This document shows, piece after piece, positions 34,966 to 43,613 of a stretch of DNA of 64,000 nucleotides. The position numbers were made by a program, and so were the translations under genes. The DNA comes from JAGVPT01 sp964439265. Its GTDB lineage: Bacteria > Bacteroidota > Ignavibacteria > UBA10030 > UBA8401. The notes under the pieces are model-generated. The model worked only from the letters and a program-made list of their open reading frames with translations, was not told the origin of the DNA and ran no database searches. Each line of letters begins with the position of its first letter. Position 1 is the first letter of the stretch. Location: positions 1 through 64,000 of the forward strand of contig CAYTOA010000011.1 of NCBI GenBank assembly GCA_964439265.1, read 5' to 3'.

Positions 34966-37061
34966 TGACAGCGAAGAAGAACGTGATGACGGTCCATAAG
35001 CTCGAGGCGCTGCCCCGCTGGGATTCGAAGCAGGTAAAAACTCCGCAAACGGACAATGCCCGGTTGACCAACGCACAGTTGATCCAGGCATTTCGTTCAA
35101 TGTACCTTTCACGAAGCATCGACGAGAAATCGATGGTTCTTCTGAAGCAGGGCAAGATCTTGTTCCACATCAGCGGACCGGGGCATGAGGCATGCCAAAT
35201 CGCAGTTGCGATGGCGTTGAAGCCGGGACACGACTGGGCGTATCCGTACTACCGCGACCTTGCGTTCGCTCTGCAGTACGGTTCAACGCCATACGAAATT
35301 TTCCTCGAGTCGATGCATCGGCTGGGCGGCCCGAGTTCGAACGGACGTCAGATGCCTTCGCACTACGGGAATAGGGCCCTCCAAATTCCGGCGCAATCGA
35401 GTCCGACGGGCACTCAATTTCTTCAGGCCGTCGGCACGGCTTTAGGCGCGGTGAAAGAAGGAAAAGATGAAGTGGTCTACGTCTCGTCCGGTGAGGGGGC
35501 AACGAGTGAGGGCGAATTCAGCGAAGCGCTGAACTGGGCAAGCCGGGAAAAGCTGCCGGTCATTTTTCTGATCCAGAATAACGGTTATGCGATCTCCGTT
35601 CCGGTAAAGGATCAGATTGCGGGATGTTCTATTTATGAACTTTCGGAAGGCTATCCCGACCTCTGCCGTTTCCATATTGACGGAACGGATTTTGCCGCAT
35701 CGTACCGTGCAGCGCAGGAAGCGGTGCAATACAGCCGCGCCGGAAAGGGACCGAGTTTGATCGAGGCCGACGTCGTTCGGCTTTTCCCTCATTCATCTTC
35801 CGACGATCCAAAAAAATATTTGCCGCCGGATGTGATCGAGCGGAACCGGCAGAGCGATCCTCTGCCGAAACTTGAAAAGATGCTCCTTGAGTCCGAGGCG
35901 ATCTCCAAGGACGAGCTGGAACGCCTCAAAGCGGAAATCAAAAGAGAGGTGGAAGAAGCTGCGGAAAAAGCTGAGGCGCAACAGAGTCCGACAGCCGATA
36001 CCGCGGAACGAAATGTGTTCTCTCCCAATATCATTGTACCGAAATCCGGCTTTACAGAACCGAAGCTTGAAGGTAAGAACATCGTGCTGGTCGATGCCGT
36101 CAACCATGCGCTGCACGAAGAAATGAAGCACAATCCGAAGATGCTGGTCTACGGTGAAGATATTGCCGGCACCAAAGGGGGCGTATTCACTGCAACAAAG
36201 GGATTGACTGCTGCATTCGGCGAAGAGCGCGCGTTCAATTCTCAGCTGGCAGAAGCAAGCATTATCGGTACCGCGATTGGACTGGCGATCCGCGGTTTCA
36301 AGCCGGTCGTGGAGATCCAATTCGGCGATTATATTTGGCCCTCGTTCATGCAGTTTAAGGATGAGCTCGTGAAACTTCGATACCGTTCTGATGGAAACTT
36401 CTCGTGCCCGGTTGTCGTTCGCGTTGCCGTGGGCGGATACATTCGCGGAGGACTTTACCATAGCCAAAGCATCGAGGGTTTCTTCGCGCATATGCCCGGT
36501 TTGTGGATCGCGATGCCGTCGAATGCGGCCGATGCGAAGGGACTGTTGAAGACTGCTTGCCGGGAAGAGAACCCCGTTCTCTTCTGCGAACACAAAGGAC
36601 TTTACCGGCAAGGGTTCGCATCAAGCCCCGAGCCGGATGAGAGTTATCTGCTGCCTTTCGGACTAGCGAGCGTGAAAAAAGGGGGGAATGATATTACGAT
36701 TGTCGCATGGGGAATGATGGTTCAGCGTTCCCTCGAAGCCGCCAAAAAGCTTGAGGGACAGGGAGTAAGCGTTGAGGTGATCGACCTGCGGACGATCTGT
36801 CCATGGGACAAAGAGACCGTTTTGTCGTCCGTGAAAAGAACCGGAAAAGTGTTGATCGTTCACGAGGATACCCGAACCGGCGGATTCGGCGCCGAGATCG
36901 GATCGGTCATCGCAGAGGAGTGCTTCCAATGGCTCGACGCGCCGATCATGAGAGTCGCTGCGAAGGATGCACCGATTCCATTCGCACCTGCATTGGAGAA
37001 CGCGATCCTCCCCCAGGAAAGCGATATCATATCCGCATTGAAGAAATTGGCGGAATTTTGA
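34965..37061 (+). CDS. 2-oxoacid dehydrogenase E1, fused alpha-beta
   Basis: 698 residues: an alpha-like half (about residues 40-345) joined by a charged linker (about 345-365, rich in Glu and Ala) to a beta-like half (about 370-698). The TPP motif GEGATSEGEF begins near residue 176, with IQNNGYAIS about 30 residues later. The beta half starts EGKNIVLVDAVNHALHEEM and contains VYGEDIAGTKGGVF. Such fusions are common in Bacteroidota and relatives and are often labelled branched-chain 2-oxoacid dehydrogenase E1. The substrate is not certain. It is coupled to lipB. Confidence 0.88.
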   Translation: MTAKKNVMTVHKLEALPRWDSKQVKTPQTDNARLTNAQLIQAFRSMYLSRSIDEKSMVLLKQGKILFHISGPGHEACQIAVAMALKPGHDWAYPYYRDLAFALQYGSTPYEIFLESMHRLGGPSSNGRQMPSHYGNRALQIPAQSSPTGTQFLQAVGTALGAVKEGKDEVVYVSSGEGATSEGEFSEALNWASREKLPVIFLIQNNGYAISVPVKDQIAGCSIYELSEGYPDLCRFHIDGTDFAASYRAAQEAVQYSRAGKGPSLIEADVVRLFPHSSSDDPKKYLPPDVIERNRQSDPLPKLEKMLLESEAISKDELERLKAEIKREVEEAAEKAEAQQSPTADTAERNVFSPNIIVPKSGFTEPKLEGKNIVLVDAVNHALHEEMKHNPKMLVYGEDIAGTKGGVFTATKGLTAAFGEERAFNSQLAEASIIGTAIGLAIRGFKPVVEIQFGDYIWPSFMQFKDELVKLRYRSDGNFSCPVVVRVAVGGYIRGGLYHSQSIEGFFAHMPGLWIAMPSNAADAKGLLKTACREENPVLFCEHKGLYRQGFASSPEPDESYLLPFGLASVKKGGNDITIVAWGMMVQRSLEAAKKLEGQGVSVEVIDLRTICPWDKETVLSSVKRTGKVLIVHEDTRTGGFGAEIGSVIAEECFQWLDAPIMRVAAKDAPIPFAPALENAILPQESDIISALKKLAEF

Positions 37062-37072
37062 TCCGCAAACTT

Positions 37073-38101
37073 ATGTCCACAGCTGTAAAATCAAAAAATA
37101 CGAGAGCGGTCCTTGCCAAGCGTACCGATTCAGCAAAGCAGCATCTTTCGGATGCTGAGCTGCTTCGGCTGTTTTATTTTATGCGTTTGACGCGCGAGTT
37201 CGAGGAGTCGATCATTACTTTGTACCGCCAGGGAAAGATCATCGGCGGCGCGTTCAGCGGCAACGGCAACGAAGCAACAGCGGTAGGAAGCGCGTTTTGT
37301 TTGAAGAAGGAAGATTACCTCTTCCCGATGCACCGTGACCTTGGCGCTCATCTCGTGAAAGGGCAGACCGTTCGCAACCTGATGCTTCAGCATCTGGGGC
37401 GTGCGAACAGCCCCGCGCGCGGCCGTGACGGAACAGGACATTATGCAGATGCGTCGTTGAGGATCTACGGTAACATCAGCCATCTCGCAGCAATGATTCC
37501 TGTCGCCACGGGAGTGGCGTTGGCGAGCAAGCTTCGAAACGAAAGGTCTGTGGTCATGACGTACATCGGCGACGGAGGGAGCAGCGTCGGGGATTTTCAC
37601 GAATCGCTTGCAATGTGTTCCGTGATGAAACTCCCGCTCGTGTTAATCGTGGAGAACAACCAGTTTGCTTATTCGACGCCGATCACAAAACAGTTTATCG
37701 TTGAAAGGATCTCCGACCGGGCGATCGGGTACGGGATCCCCGGTTTCACGATCGACGGAACGGATATCAACGAAGTTGTTGCGGTCTGCGCACAGGCTGT
37801 CGATCGCGCCCGGCGAGGCGAGGGGCCGACGCTCATCGAGTCAGTCACAATGAGAATGCATGGACATTCGGTGAACGACGGCGCGGAGTATGTTCCCAAA
37901 AAGCTGCTCGACGAATGGAAGAAGAAAGACCCGTTGATGAAGATTGAGAAGCTTTTAATGGACAAGAAAATCCTTACGCCAGCGATTCGCTCCGATTTCG
38001 AAAAGAAAATTTCTGCCGAACTTCAGGAAGCGGTAAACGATGCATTGGAAAGTTCATATCCTCCCGCGGAAGATGCAGCGAGCGAAGTGTATGCAGAATA
38101 A
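37073..38101 (+). CDS. 2-oxoacid dehydrogenase E1 alpha subunit, first pair
   Basis: 342 residues from ATG 37073; the frame is open much further upstream inside the fused E1 but only as a shadow. The TPP motif YIGDGGSSVGDFHESLAM is followed by IVENNQFAYSTPI, and MRMHGHSVNDGAEYVP lies near the C terminus. With the beta gene at 38195 it forms an alpha2beta2 E1. It is closest in look to acetoin/branched-chain or pyruvate E1 alpha. The stop TAA touches a heptamer array that fills the gap before the beta gene. Confidence 0.88.
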   Translation: MSTAVKSKNTRAVLAKRTDSAKQHLSDAELLRLFYFMRLTREFEESIITLYRQGKIIGGAFSGNGNEATAVGSAFCLKKEDYLFPMHRDLGAHLVKGQTVRNLMLQHLGRANSPARGRDGTGHYADASLRIYGNISHLAAMIPVATGVALASKLRNERSVVMTYIGDGGSSVGDFHESLAMCSVMKLPLVLIVENNQFAYSTPITKQFIVERISDRAIGYGIPGFTIDGTDINEVVAVCAQAVDRARRGEGPTLIESVTMRMHGHSVNDGAEYVPKKLLDEWKKKDPLMKIEKLLMDKKILTPAIRSDFEKKISAELQEAVNDALESSYPPAEDAASEVYAE

Positions 38102-38136
38102 TTAAAAATTAAGAAATTAATAATTAAAAATTTAGC
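38102..38136. repeat. Heptamer array, left arm of an inverted pair (E1 alpha/beta gap)
   Basis: ATTAA recurs every 7 bases (one step of 8) from 38101: TTAAAAA, TTAAGAA, ATTAATA, ATTAAAA, ATTTAGC. It begins in the stop codon of the E1 alpha gene and can pair with the right arm at 38161-38188. Confidence 0.8.
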
Positions 38137-38160
38137 CTGGCGTAATCCCTATTTTGCTTC

Positions 38161-38188
38161 TTAATTATTAATTATTAATTCATAATTT
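38161..38188. repeat. Heptamer array, right arm of an inverted pair (E1 alpha/beta gap)
   Basis: TTAATTA, TTAATTA, TTAATTC, ATAATTT: four 7-bp units ending six bases before ATG 38195. The unit is roughly the reverse complement of the left arm, with about 24 bases between. No Shine-Dalgarno sequence is left before the E1 beta start. Confidence 0.85.
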
Positions 38189-38194
38189 ATCTTT

Positions 38195-39172
38195 ATGCCT
38201 GTCATCTCATATATCGACGCTATCAGCAGGGGACTGAGGGAAGAAATGGAACGCGATTCCTCCGTGTTTCTTCTCGGCGAAGATATTGGCGAATATGGCG
38301 GCGCGTTCAAAGTCACGAAAGGATTCCTCGATCATTTCGGAAGTGACAGGGTTGTCGACACTGTTCTTGCGGAATCGGCAATTCTTGGAGCTGCAACTGG
38401 TGCGGCACTGGTCGGAATGCGGCCGGTCGCTGAAATGCAGTTCGCGGATTTTGTGACGTGCGGTTTCAACCAGCTGGTTAATAATTCCGCCTCCATGCAT
38501 TATCGGTGGAACCTTCCTGTGCCGATGGTCGTTCGGCTCCCGTCCGGCGCGGGCATTCACGGCGGCCCGTTCCATTCCCGTAATCCGGAGGCGTGGTTCT
38601 TTCATCAGCCTGGACTAAAGCTCGTTGCACCGTCCACGCCGTACGATGCAAAAGGGCTGATCAAAGCAGCGATTCGCGATTCGAATCCGGTGTTGTATTT
38701 TGAACACAAGCGGCTGTACCGCCATATCAAAGGTGAAGTCCCCGACGGCGATTATGTCGTCGAAATTGGGAAGGGAGATATCAAGCATCACGGGAACGAT
38801 ATTTCAGTCATCACCTATGGATCGACGGTTCACCCGGCAATTGAGGCGGCGGAGATACTTGAGAAGCAAGACGGCGTAAGTACCGAGGTAGTTGACTTGC
38901 GCACATTGATGCCGCTTGATAAAGAGTTGATCCTATCCTCGGTGAGAAGGACCGGAAAGGTCTTGATCGTCCATGAAGACACTCTCACGGGCGGAATCGG
39001 AGGAGAGATCGCTGCTCTCATCGCAGAACACGCGTTTGAAAGCCTTGACGCGCCAATCAAACGGCTGGGCGCAATCGACACGCCGACCCCGTTTGCACCC
39101 ACGCTCGAGGAATATTTTTTGCCGAATAAGGAAAAGATACTGACGGCGCTGCGAAAATTAGCGGCGTATTAA
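38195..39172 (+). CDS. 2-oxoacid dehydrogenase E1 beta subunit, first pair
   Basis: 325 residues. FLLGEDIGEYGGAFKVTKGF near the N terminus, FADFVTCGFNQLVNNSASMH, and the C-terminal TGKVLIVHEDTLTGGIGGEI are typical of E1 beta. It pairs with 37073-38101. An E2 gene follows 27 bases on, so pair and E2 make one complex. The upstream heptamer array leaves no ribosome-binding site, which may lower initiation. Confidence 0.9.
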   Translation: MPVISYIDAISRGLREEMERDSSVFLLGEDIGEYGGAFKVTKGFLDHFGSDRVVDTVLAESAILGAATGAALVGMRPVAEMQFADFVTCGFNQLVNNSASMHYRWNLPVPMVVRLPSGAGIHGGPFHSRNPEAWFFHQPGLKLVAPSTPYDAKGLIKAAIRDSNPVLYFEHKRLYRHIKGEVPDGDYVVEIGKGDIKHHGNDISVITYGSTVHPAIEAAEILEKQDGVSTEVVDLRTLMPLDKELILSSVRRTGKVLIVHEDTLTGGIGGEIAALIAEHAFESLDAPIKRLGAIDTPTPFAPTLEEYFLPNKEKILTALRKLAAY

Positions 39173-39199
39173 GCAGACAAACCGAAGAGAAAGTTTCCT

Positions 39200-40459
39200 A
39201 TGGCCATTGTCGACGTCATCATGCCCCAGATGGGCGAAAGTATCGCCGAGGGGACGATCACAAAGTGGTACAAAAAAGTGGGGGATAAGATCGCGAAGGA
39301 CGAGACCCTGCTTGAAATCAGCACCGACAAGGTCGATTCGGAGATCCCGTCCCCCTCTGCGGGGCTGGTAGCTGAATTACTCTTTCCAGAGCAGAAGACT
39401 GTCGACGTCCATACAGTAATTGCACGGATCCAGACCGATGTGCATGCCCCGCTCGTAACCGGGCCCGAACAAATTGAGTTAAAGGCTCAGAACCTCACGC
39501 CTGAGGCCACACCATCTTTTGGCTCTTCTTTTGAACCATCAACTGCCAAGCAGAGCGTATCGGCAGAATCTGACAGGTTCTTTTCTCCGCTTGTCCTGAA
39601 CATCGCCCGTGCTGAGGGCATTTCATTAGGTGAGTTGGAAAAAATTCCGGGGACAGGGTCAAACAATCGTGTGTCGAAAAAAGACATCCTGGAATACGTT
39701 GAGCGCAGGAAGAGTAGCGGCGCTGTGACACATGCAAAGCCATCGGGCGCGGGAACTCCCTCCGGCGGCACTGAAGTTATAAAGATGGATACGATGCGAA
39801 AAGCAATTGCCGAGCACATGGTGCGAAGCATACATACATCGGCGCATGTCGGTTCGGTGACCGAGGCCGATGTGTCGAAGATCGCAGCATATCGGGAAAA
39901 GCACAAAGCGGAATTTGAGAGAAGGGAGGGATTCAAGCTTACGTTTACCTCTTTCTTTGTCGATGTCGTCGTGAAGGCGATAAAGGATTTTCCATTGATC
40001 AACGCTTCAGTAGACGGAGATTCAATTATCCTCCGGAAGGATATCAACATCGGAGTTGCCGTTGCGCTGGAAAATGGCTTAATTGTTCCTGTAGTGAAAC
40101 ATGCTGCCGGAAAAGATTTTGTCGGGCTTGCCCGGGCTGTGAACGATCTGTCCAACCGGGCACGGACGAAAAAACTTGCCCCGGATGATGTCCAGGGTGG
40201 AACGTTTACGATCACCAATCCGGGCATCTTTGGTAATCTCTTCGGCTTCCCGATTATCAATCAACCTCAAGTTGCTATCCTGGGCGTTGGCGCGATAAAA
40301 AAACGTCCGGTGGTCATTGACGATGCTATCGCCATCCGCTCCATGGTGTACATTTCGATGTCGTACGACCATCGTATTATCGACGGAGCGCTCGGCGGAA
40401 AGTTCTTGCAGCGAATAGTTCAGTATTTGGAGAATTATGAATTAAGAATTATGAATTAG
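39200..40459 (+). CDS. Dihydrolipoamide acyltransferase (E2), first
   Basis: 419 residues. One lipoyl domain with Lys44 in STDKVDS, a peripheral subunit-binding domain (about 130-170: FSPLVLNIARAEGISLGELE) and the catalytic domain with DHRIIDGALGG near the end. The MAIVDVIMPQMGESIAEGTI start resembles branched-chain or 2-oxoglutarate-type E2. The last residues ENYELRIMN and the TAG stop are coded by a heptamer array (40432-40459), so the natural C terminus has probably been replaced. Confidence 0.9.
   Translation: MAIVDVIMPQMGESIAEGTITKWYKKVGDKIAKDETLLEISTDKVDSEIPSPSAGLVAELLFPEQKTVDVHTVIARIQTDVHAPLVTGPEQIELKAQNLTPEATPSFGSSFEPSTAKQSVSAESDRFFSPLVLNIARAEGISLGELEKIPGTGSNNRVSKKDILEYVERRKSSGAVTHAKPSGAGTPSGGTEVIKMDTMRKAIAEHMVRSIHTSAHVGSVTEADVSKIAAYREKHKAEFERREGFKLTFTSFFVDVVVKAIKDFPLINASVDGDSIILRKDINIGVAVALENGLIVPVVKHAAGKDFVGLARAVNDLSNRARTKKLAPDDVQGGTFTITNPGIFGNLFGFPIINQPQVAILGVGAIKKRPVVIDDAIAIRSMVYISMSYDHRIIDGALGGKFLQRIVQYLENYELRIMN
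40432..40459. repeat. Heptamer array forming the end of the E2 gene
   Basis: GAATTAT, GAATTAA, GAATTAT, GAATTAG: four exact-period 7-bp units. The last unit ends in the TAG stop codon of the E2 gene. It is the left arm of an inverted pair with 40504-40536. Confidence 0.9.
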
Positions 40460-40503
40460 GTATTGGAAGCGGCAAGGTAAAACTCCGAGACAAATCGATC
40501 AAA

Positions 40504-40536
40504 AATTCATAATTCCGAATTCAAAATTCATAATTG
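40504..40536. repeat. Heptamer array, right arm, before lipA
   Basis: AATTCAT, AATTCCG, AATTCAA, AATTCAT, AATTG: about 4.7 units of 7 bp. Reverse-complemented it gives the ATGAATT unit of the left arm. It ends five bases before ATG 40542. Confidence 0.9.
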
Positions 40537-40541
40537 AAAAG

Positions 40542-41411
40542 ATGGAAACAATCATGCAAGAAATACCTGTAGAACGGCAGCGCAAGCCGGAATGGTTGAA
40601 AGCACGAGTTCCGGGGGGAGAGAGCTATTCGCGCCTGAAGAGCCTCATCGACAAGAGCCGGCTCCATACAGTGTGTGAGGAAGCCCGGTGTCCGAACATG
40701 GGGGAATGCTGGAACTCTGGCACTGCGACCTTCATGATCCTCGGCGACACGTGTACGCGCAGCTGCGGTTTTTGCGCGGTGAAGACCGGCCGTGCAGAGT
40801 TCCTGGACAAAGATGAACCCCGGCGAGTTGGCGAGGCGGTCGAGATCATGAAACTTCGCCATGCGGTCATAACCTCCGTGAATCGCGACGAGCTGTTCGA
40901 CGGCGGGGCGCAAATATTCGCCGACACCATCAGGGAAATTCGCAGCCGCGTACCGGCCTGCCGCATTGAGGTGCTTATCCCGGATTTCGTGGGGAGCGAA
41001 GAAGCCCTGAATATCGTCCTTGACGCTCAACCGGACATTCTCAACCACAATACTGAGACTGTGCCCCGGCTGTATAAAACTGTGCGCCCTCAGGCTCATT
41101 ACAATCGTTCGCTCGAATTACTTTTCCGCGCGAAGCAGAAAGGCTTTTTGACGAAGTCGGGAATGATGCTCGGACTTGGCGAGACGATCGATGAAGTGAT
41201 CGATACCATGAGCGACCTCAGGGAAGTGGAGTGCGAAATTCTTACGCTCGGCCAGTACCTGCAGCCGACCCAGGCCCATCTTCCGGTCGTACGGTACGTG
41301 CATCCCGATGAGTTTGCGATGCTGAAACGGCGCGGCCTTGAAATGGGCTTCCGGTACGTCGAGTCCGGTCCCCTCGTGCGCAGTTCGTACCATGCCGCAG
41401 AGCAAGTGTAA
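40542..41411 (+). CDS. lipA: Lipoyl synthase LipA
   Basis: 289 residues. The auxiliary [4Fe-4S] cluster ligands are Cys45, Cys50 and Cys56 (CEEARCPNMGEC). The radical SAM motif CTRSCGFC gives Cys71, Cys75 and Cys78. The C-terminal ESGPLVRSSYHA contains the conserved Ser ligand. It inserts two sulfurs into octanoyl groups placed by LipB. A second ATG at 40554 is a possible start. Its place between two E2 systems ties lipoate supply to its users. Confidence 0.94.
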   Translation: METIMQEIPVERQRKPEWLKARVPGGESYSRLKSLIDKSRLHTVCEEARCPNMGECWNSGTATFMILGDTCTRSCGFCAVKTGRAEFLDKDEPRRVGEAVEIMKLRHAVITSVNRDELFDGGAQIFADTIREIRSRVPACRIEVLIPDFVGSEEALNIVLDAQPDILNHNTETVPRLYKTVRPQAHYNRSLELLFRAKQKGFLTKSGMMLGLGETIDEVIDTMSDLREVECEILTLGQYLQPTQAHLPVVRYVHPDEFAMLKRRGLEMGFRYVESGPLVRSSYHAAEQV

Positions 41412-41436
41412 TTTTTTTTCATCATAAGGAGAACGA

Positions 41437-42462
41437 ATGGCAACAGCGACACTGAAGAAAGAATCAAAAGACGTCAAAGCGTTTCGATGGAAAGACATGG
41501 GATTGTCCAACGCGAAGCTTATCGACCTCTACCGGCAGATGCTCCTCATACGACGGTTTGAAGAACGTTCGGCCCAGGAATACGGCAAGAGCAAGATCGG
41601 CGGATTTTGTCATTTGTATATCGGCCAGGAAGCAGTCGGCGTCGGGGCGATCGCCGCACTGCGCGAGGACGATTATATATTTTCCGCCTATCGCGACCAC
41701 GGCCATGCCATCGCTCGCGGAATGGAACCAAAAGTAATTATGGCAGAACTCTTCGGGAAGTTCACCGGATGTTCGAAAGGCATCGGGGGTTCGATGCACA
41801 TGTTCGATGCCTCGAAAGGGTTTATGGGCGGCTATGGCATTGTCGGCGGTCATGTCCCGCTTGCATCCGGCACGGCATTCGCCTCAAAATATCTCGGCAA
41901 AGATTCCGTGACAGTATGTTTTTTTGGCGAGGCGGCTGCAAACCAGGGGGTATTTCACGAAACGCTGAACCTTGCTGCGTTATGGAAATTGCCGGTTGTG
42001 TTCATTTGCGAAAACAACCGCTTCGGAATGGGTACGGCTGTTGAACGGTCGACCGCCGTATGGGATATTTATCAAAAAGCCTCAGCGTATGACATCACCC
42101 GCCAATGGGTCGACGGCATGGATGTGCTCGAGATGTACCGTGTGGTCAAAGAAGCAGTTGACCGCGCGCGCAAAACCGGAGCGCCGACAATGCTTGAAGC
42201 CCGAACGTACCGTTTCCGCGGTCATTCGATGTCCGACCCAATTCACGGCCATTACAGAACAAAGGAAGAAGTCGAAGAGCAGAAGAAGAGCGACCCGATC
42301 CCCGCCTTCGGACATGAGATGCTGGAGGCCGGCATTCTTAGCCAACAGGTCATCGATGACTTGGAATTAGAGATCAAGAAAATTGTCGAAGAAGCCGTTG
42401 AATTTGCTGAACACAGTCCCGAGCCGCCGGCTGATTTTTTATATGAAAATGTCTACTCCTAA
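41437..42462 (+). CDS. pdhA: Pyruvate dehydrogenase E1 alpha subunit
   Basis: 341 residues. IGGFCHLYIGQEAVGVG, GGSMHMFDASKGFMGGYGIVGG and FFGEAAANQGVFHE, then CENNRFGMGT, match pyruvate dehydrogenase E1 alpha of the two-subunit type. The phosphorylation-loop region YRFRGHSMSDP is present. Spaced 22 bases before the beta gene and with AAGGAG before the start. The product feeds acetyl-CoA to central metabolism. Confidence 0.93.
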   Translation: MATATLKKESKDVKAFRWKDMGLSNAKLIDLYRQMLLIRRFEERSAQEYGKSKIGGFCHLYIGQEAVGVGAIAALREDDYIFSAYRDHGHAIARGMEPKVIMAELFGKFTGCSKGIGGSMHMFDASKGFMGGYGIVGGHVPLASGTAFASKYLGKDSVTVCFFGEAAANQGVFHETLNLAALWKLPVVFICENNRFGMGTAVERSTAVWDIYQKASAYDITRQWVDGMDVLEMYRVVKEAVDRARKTGAPTMLEARTYRFRGHSMSDPIHGHYRTKEEVEEQKKSDPIPAFGHEMLEAGILSQQVIDDLELEIKKIVEEAVEFAEHSPEPPADFLYENVYS

Positions 42463-42484
42463 TATTGAAAAGGGAAAATGAAGT

Positions 42485-43462
42485 ATGGCAGTGATCGCAT
42501 TTCGTGAAGCGTTAAATCAAGCAATGAGCGAGGAAATGGAGCGTGACCCGAACGTCTTTTTGATGGGGGAAGAGGTCGGGCAATATCAGGGCGCGTACAA
42601 AGTCAGCCAGGGCATGCTTCAGAAATTCGGTGAGAAAAGAGTGATCGACACCCCGATCACCGAGGCAGGATTTGCCGGTTTAGGCATAGGCGCTGCGATG
42701 GTCGGCCTTCGGCCGATCGTTGAGATGATGACATGGAATTTCGCCATTCTCGCGTTCGACCAATTATTCAACAATGCGGCAAAAATAAGGTACATGTCCG
42801 GGGGGCAATTCAAAGTACCGATTGTGATCCGCGGACCATCCGGCGCTGCTCATGCTCTTGCTTCACAGCACTCGCAGTCGCTCGAATCGATGCTCGCGCA
42901 TGTCCCTGGGTTGATCGTCATCATTCCCTCGACTCCGGCGGACGGAAAAGGACTGCTGAAGTCGGCAATTCGCGACGACAATCCAGTTATGTTCATGGAA
43001 AGTGAAATGATGTACGGCCATAAAGGTGAGGTGCCGGAAGAAGAATACACGATTCCGATCGGCGTTGGCGACATCAAACGAAAAGGCGAACACGTGACAA
43101 TCGTCGCCTGGTCGAAGATGCTTCATGTTTCGCTCGCCGCTGCGGATGAACTGATGAAAGAGGGGATCGAAGCTGAGGTGATCGACCCGCGCACCATCCG
43201 CCCGCTTGACGAAGACCTCATTATCAATTCCGTCAAGAAAACAAACCGGTGCGTTATTGTAGAAGAGGCGTGGCCGTTTGCTTCCGTGGGTGCGGAAATT
43301 GCGAGCCGGATCTATTCGAAAGCATTCGATTACCTCGACGCACCGATCGAACGGTTGAACGGTGCAGATATCCCGATGCCGTACGCGACCAACCTTGAGA
43401 AGCAGGCATTGCCGAGCCCCGCAAAGGTTATCGCGGCCGTCAAAAAAGTTCTCTATCGTTAA
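42485..43462 (+). CDS. pdhB: Pyruvate dehydrogenase E1 beta subunit
   Basis: 325 residues. FLMGEEVGQYQGAYKVSQGM near the N terminus, RGPSGAAHALASQHSQSLE and the end region IPMPYATNLEKQALPS are characteristic of PDH E1 beta. It pairs with pdhA. The E2 gene follows after 151 bases that hold a small 9-bp direct repeat. Confidence 0.93.
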   Translation: MAVIAFREALNQAMSEEMERDPNVFLMGEEVGQYQGAYKVSQGMLQKFGEKRVIDTPITEAGFAGLGIGAAMVGLRPIVEMMTWNFAILAFDQLFNNAAKIRYMSGGQFKVPIVIRGPSGAAHALASQHSQSLESMLAHVPGLIVIIPSTPADGKGLLKSAIRDDNPVMFMESEMMYGHKGEVPEEEYTIPIGVGDIKRKGEHVTIVAWSKMLHVSLAAADELMKEGIEAEVIDPRTIRPLDEDLIINSVKKTNRCVIVEEAWPFASVGAEIASRIYSKAFDYLDAPIERLNGADIPMPYATNLEKQALPSPAKVIAAVKKVLYR

Positions 43463-43535
43463 TATTTCACTTAGGGCGCGAAGAACCCCAAGAGATCCTC
43501 TTTCTTCAGATTCGCCCATGACTAACGTAGTGGTA

Positions 43536-43553
43536 CTTCGTGTCCTTCGTGGA
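43536..43553. repeat. Nine-base direct repeat between pdhB and pdhC
   Basis: CTTCGTGTC followed at once by CTTCGTGGA. The 151-base pdhB-pdhC gap also holds GAAGAACCCCAAG (from about 43481), which resembles the AAGAACACCAAG arm of the 11641 hairpin. No other gene was seen in the gap. Confidence 0.6.
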
Positions 43554-43613
43554 TCTCAAACATCATACAGCATTAGCTAAAGAAGTTATTTCACAACGGA
43601 AAGCAAAGATCAG

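Noticed and set aside
38102..38188. Ordinary terminator between E1 alpha and beta
   Set aside because: Stem is almost only A/T, very long and without G/C or a defined T-tract; better described as inverted heptamer arrays.
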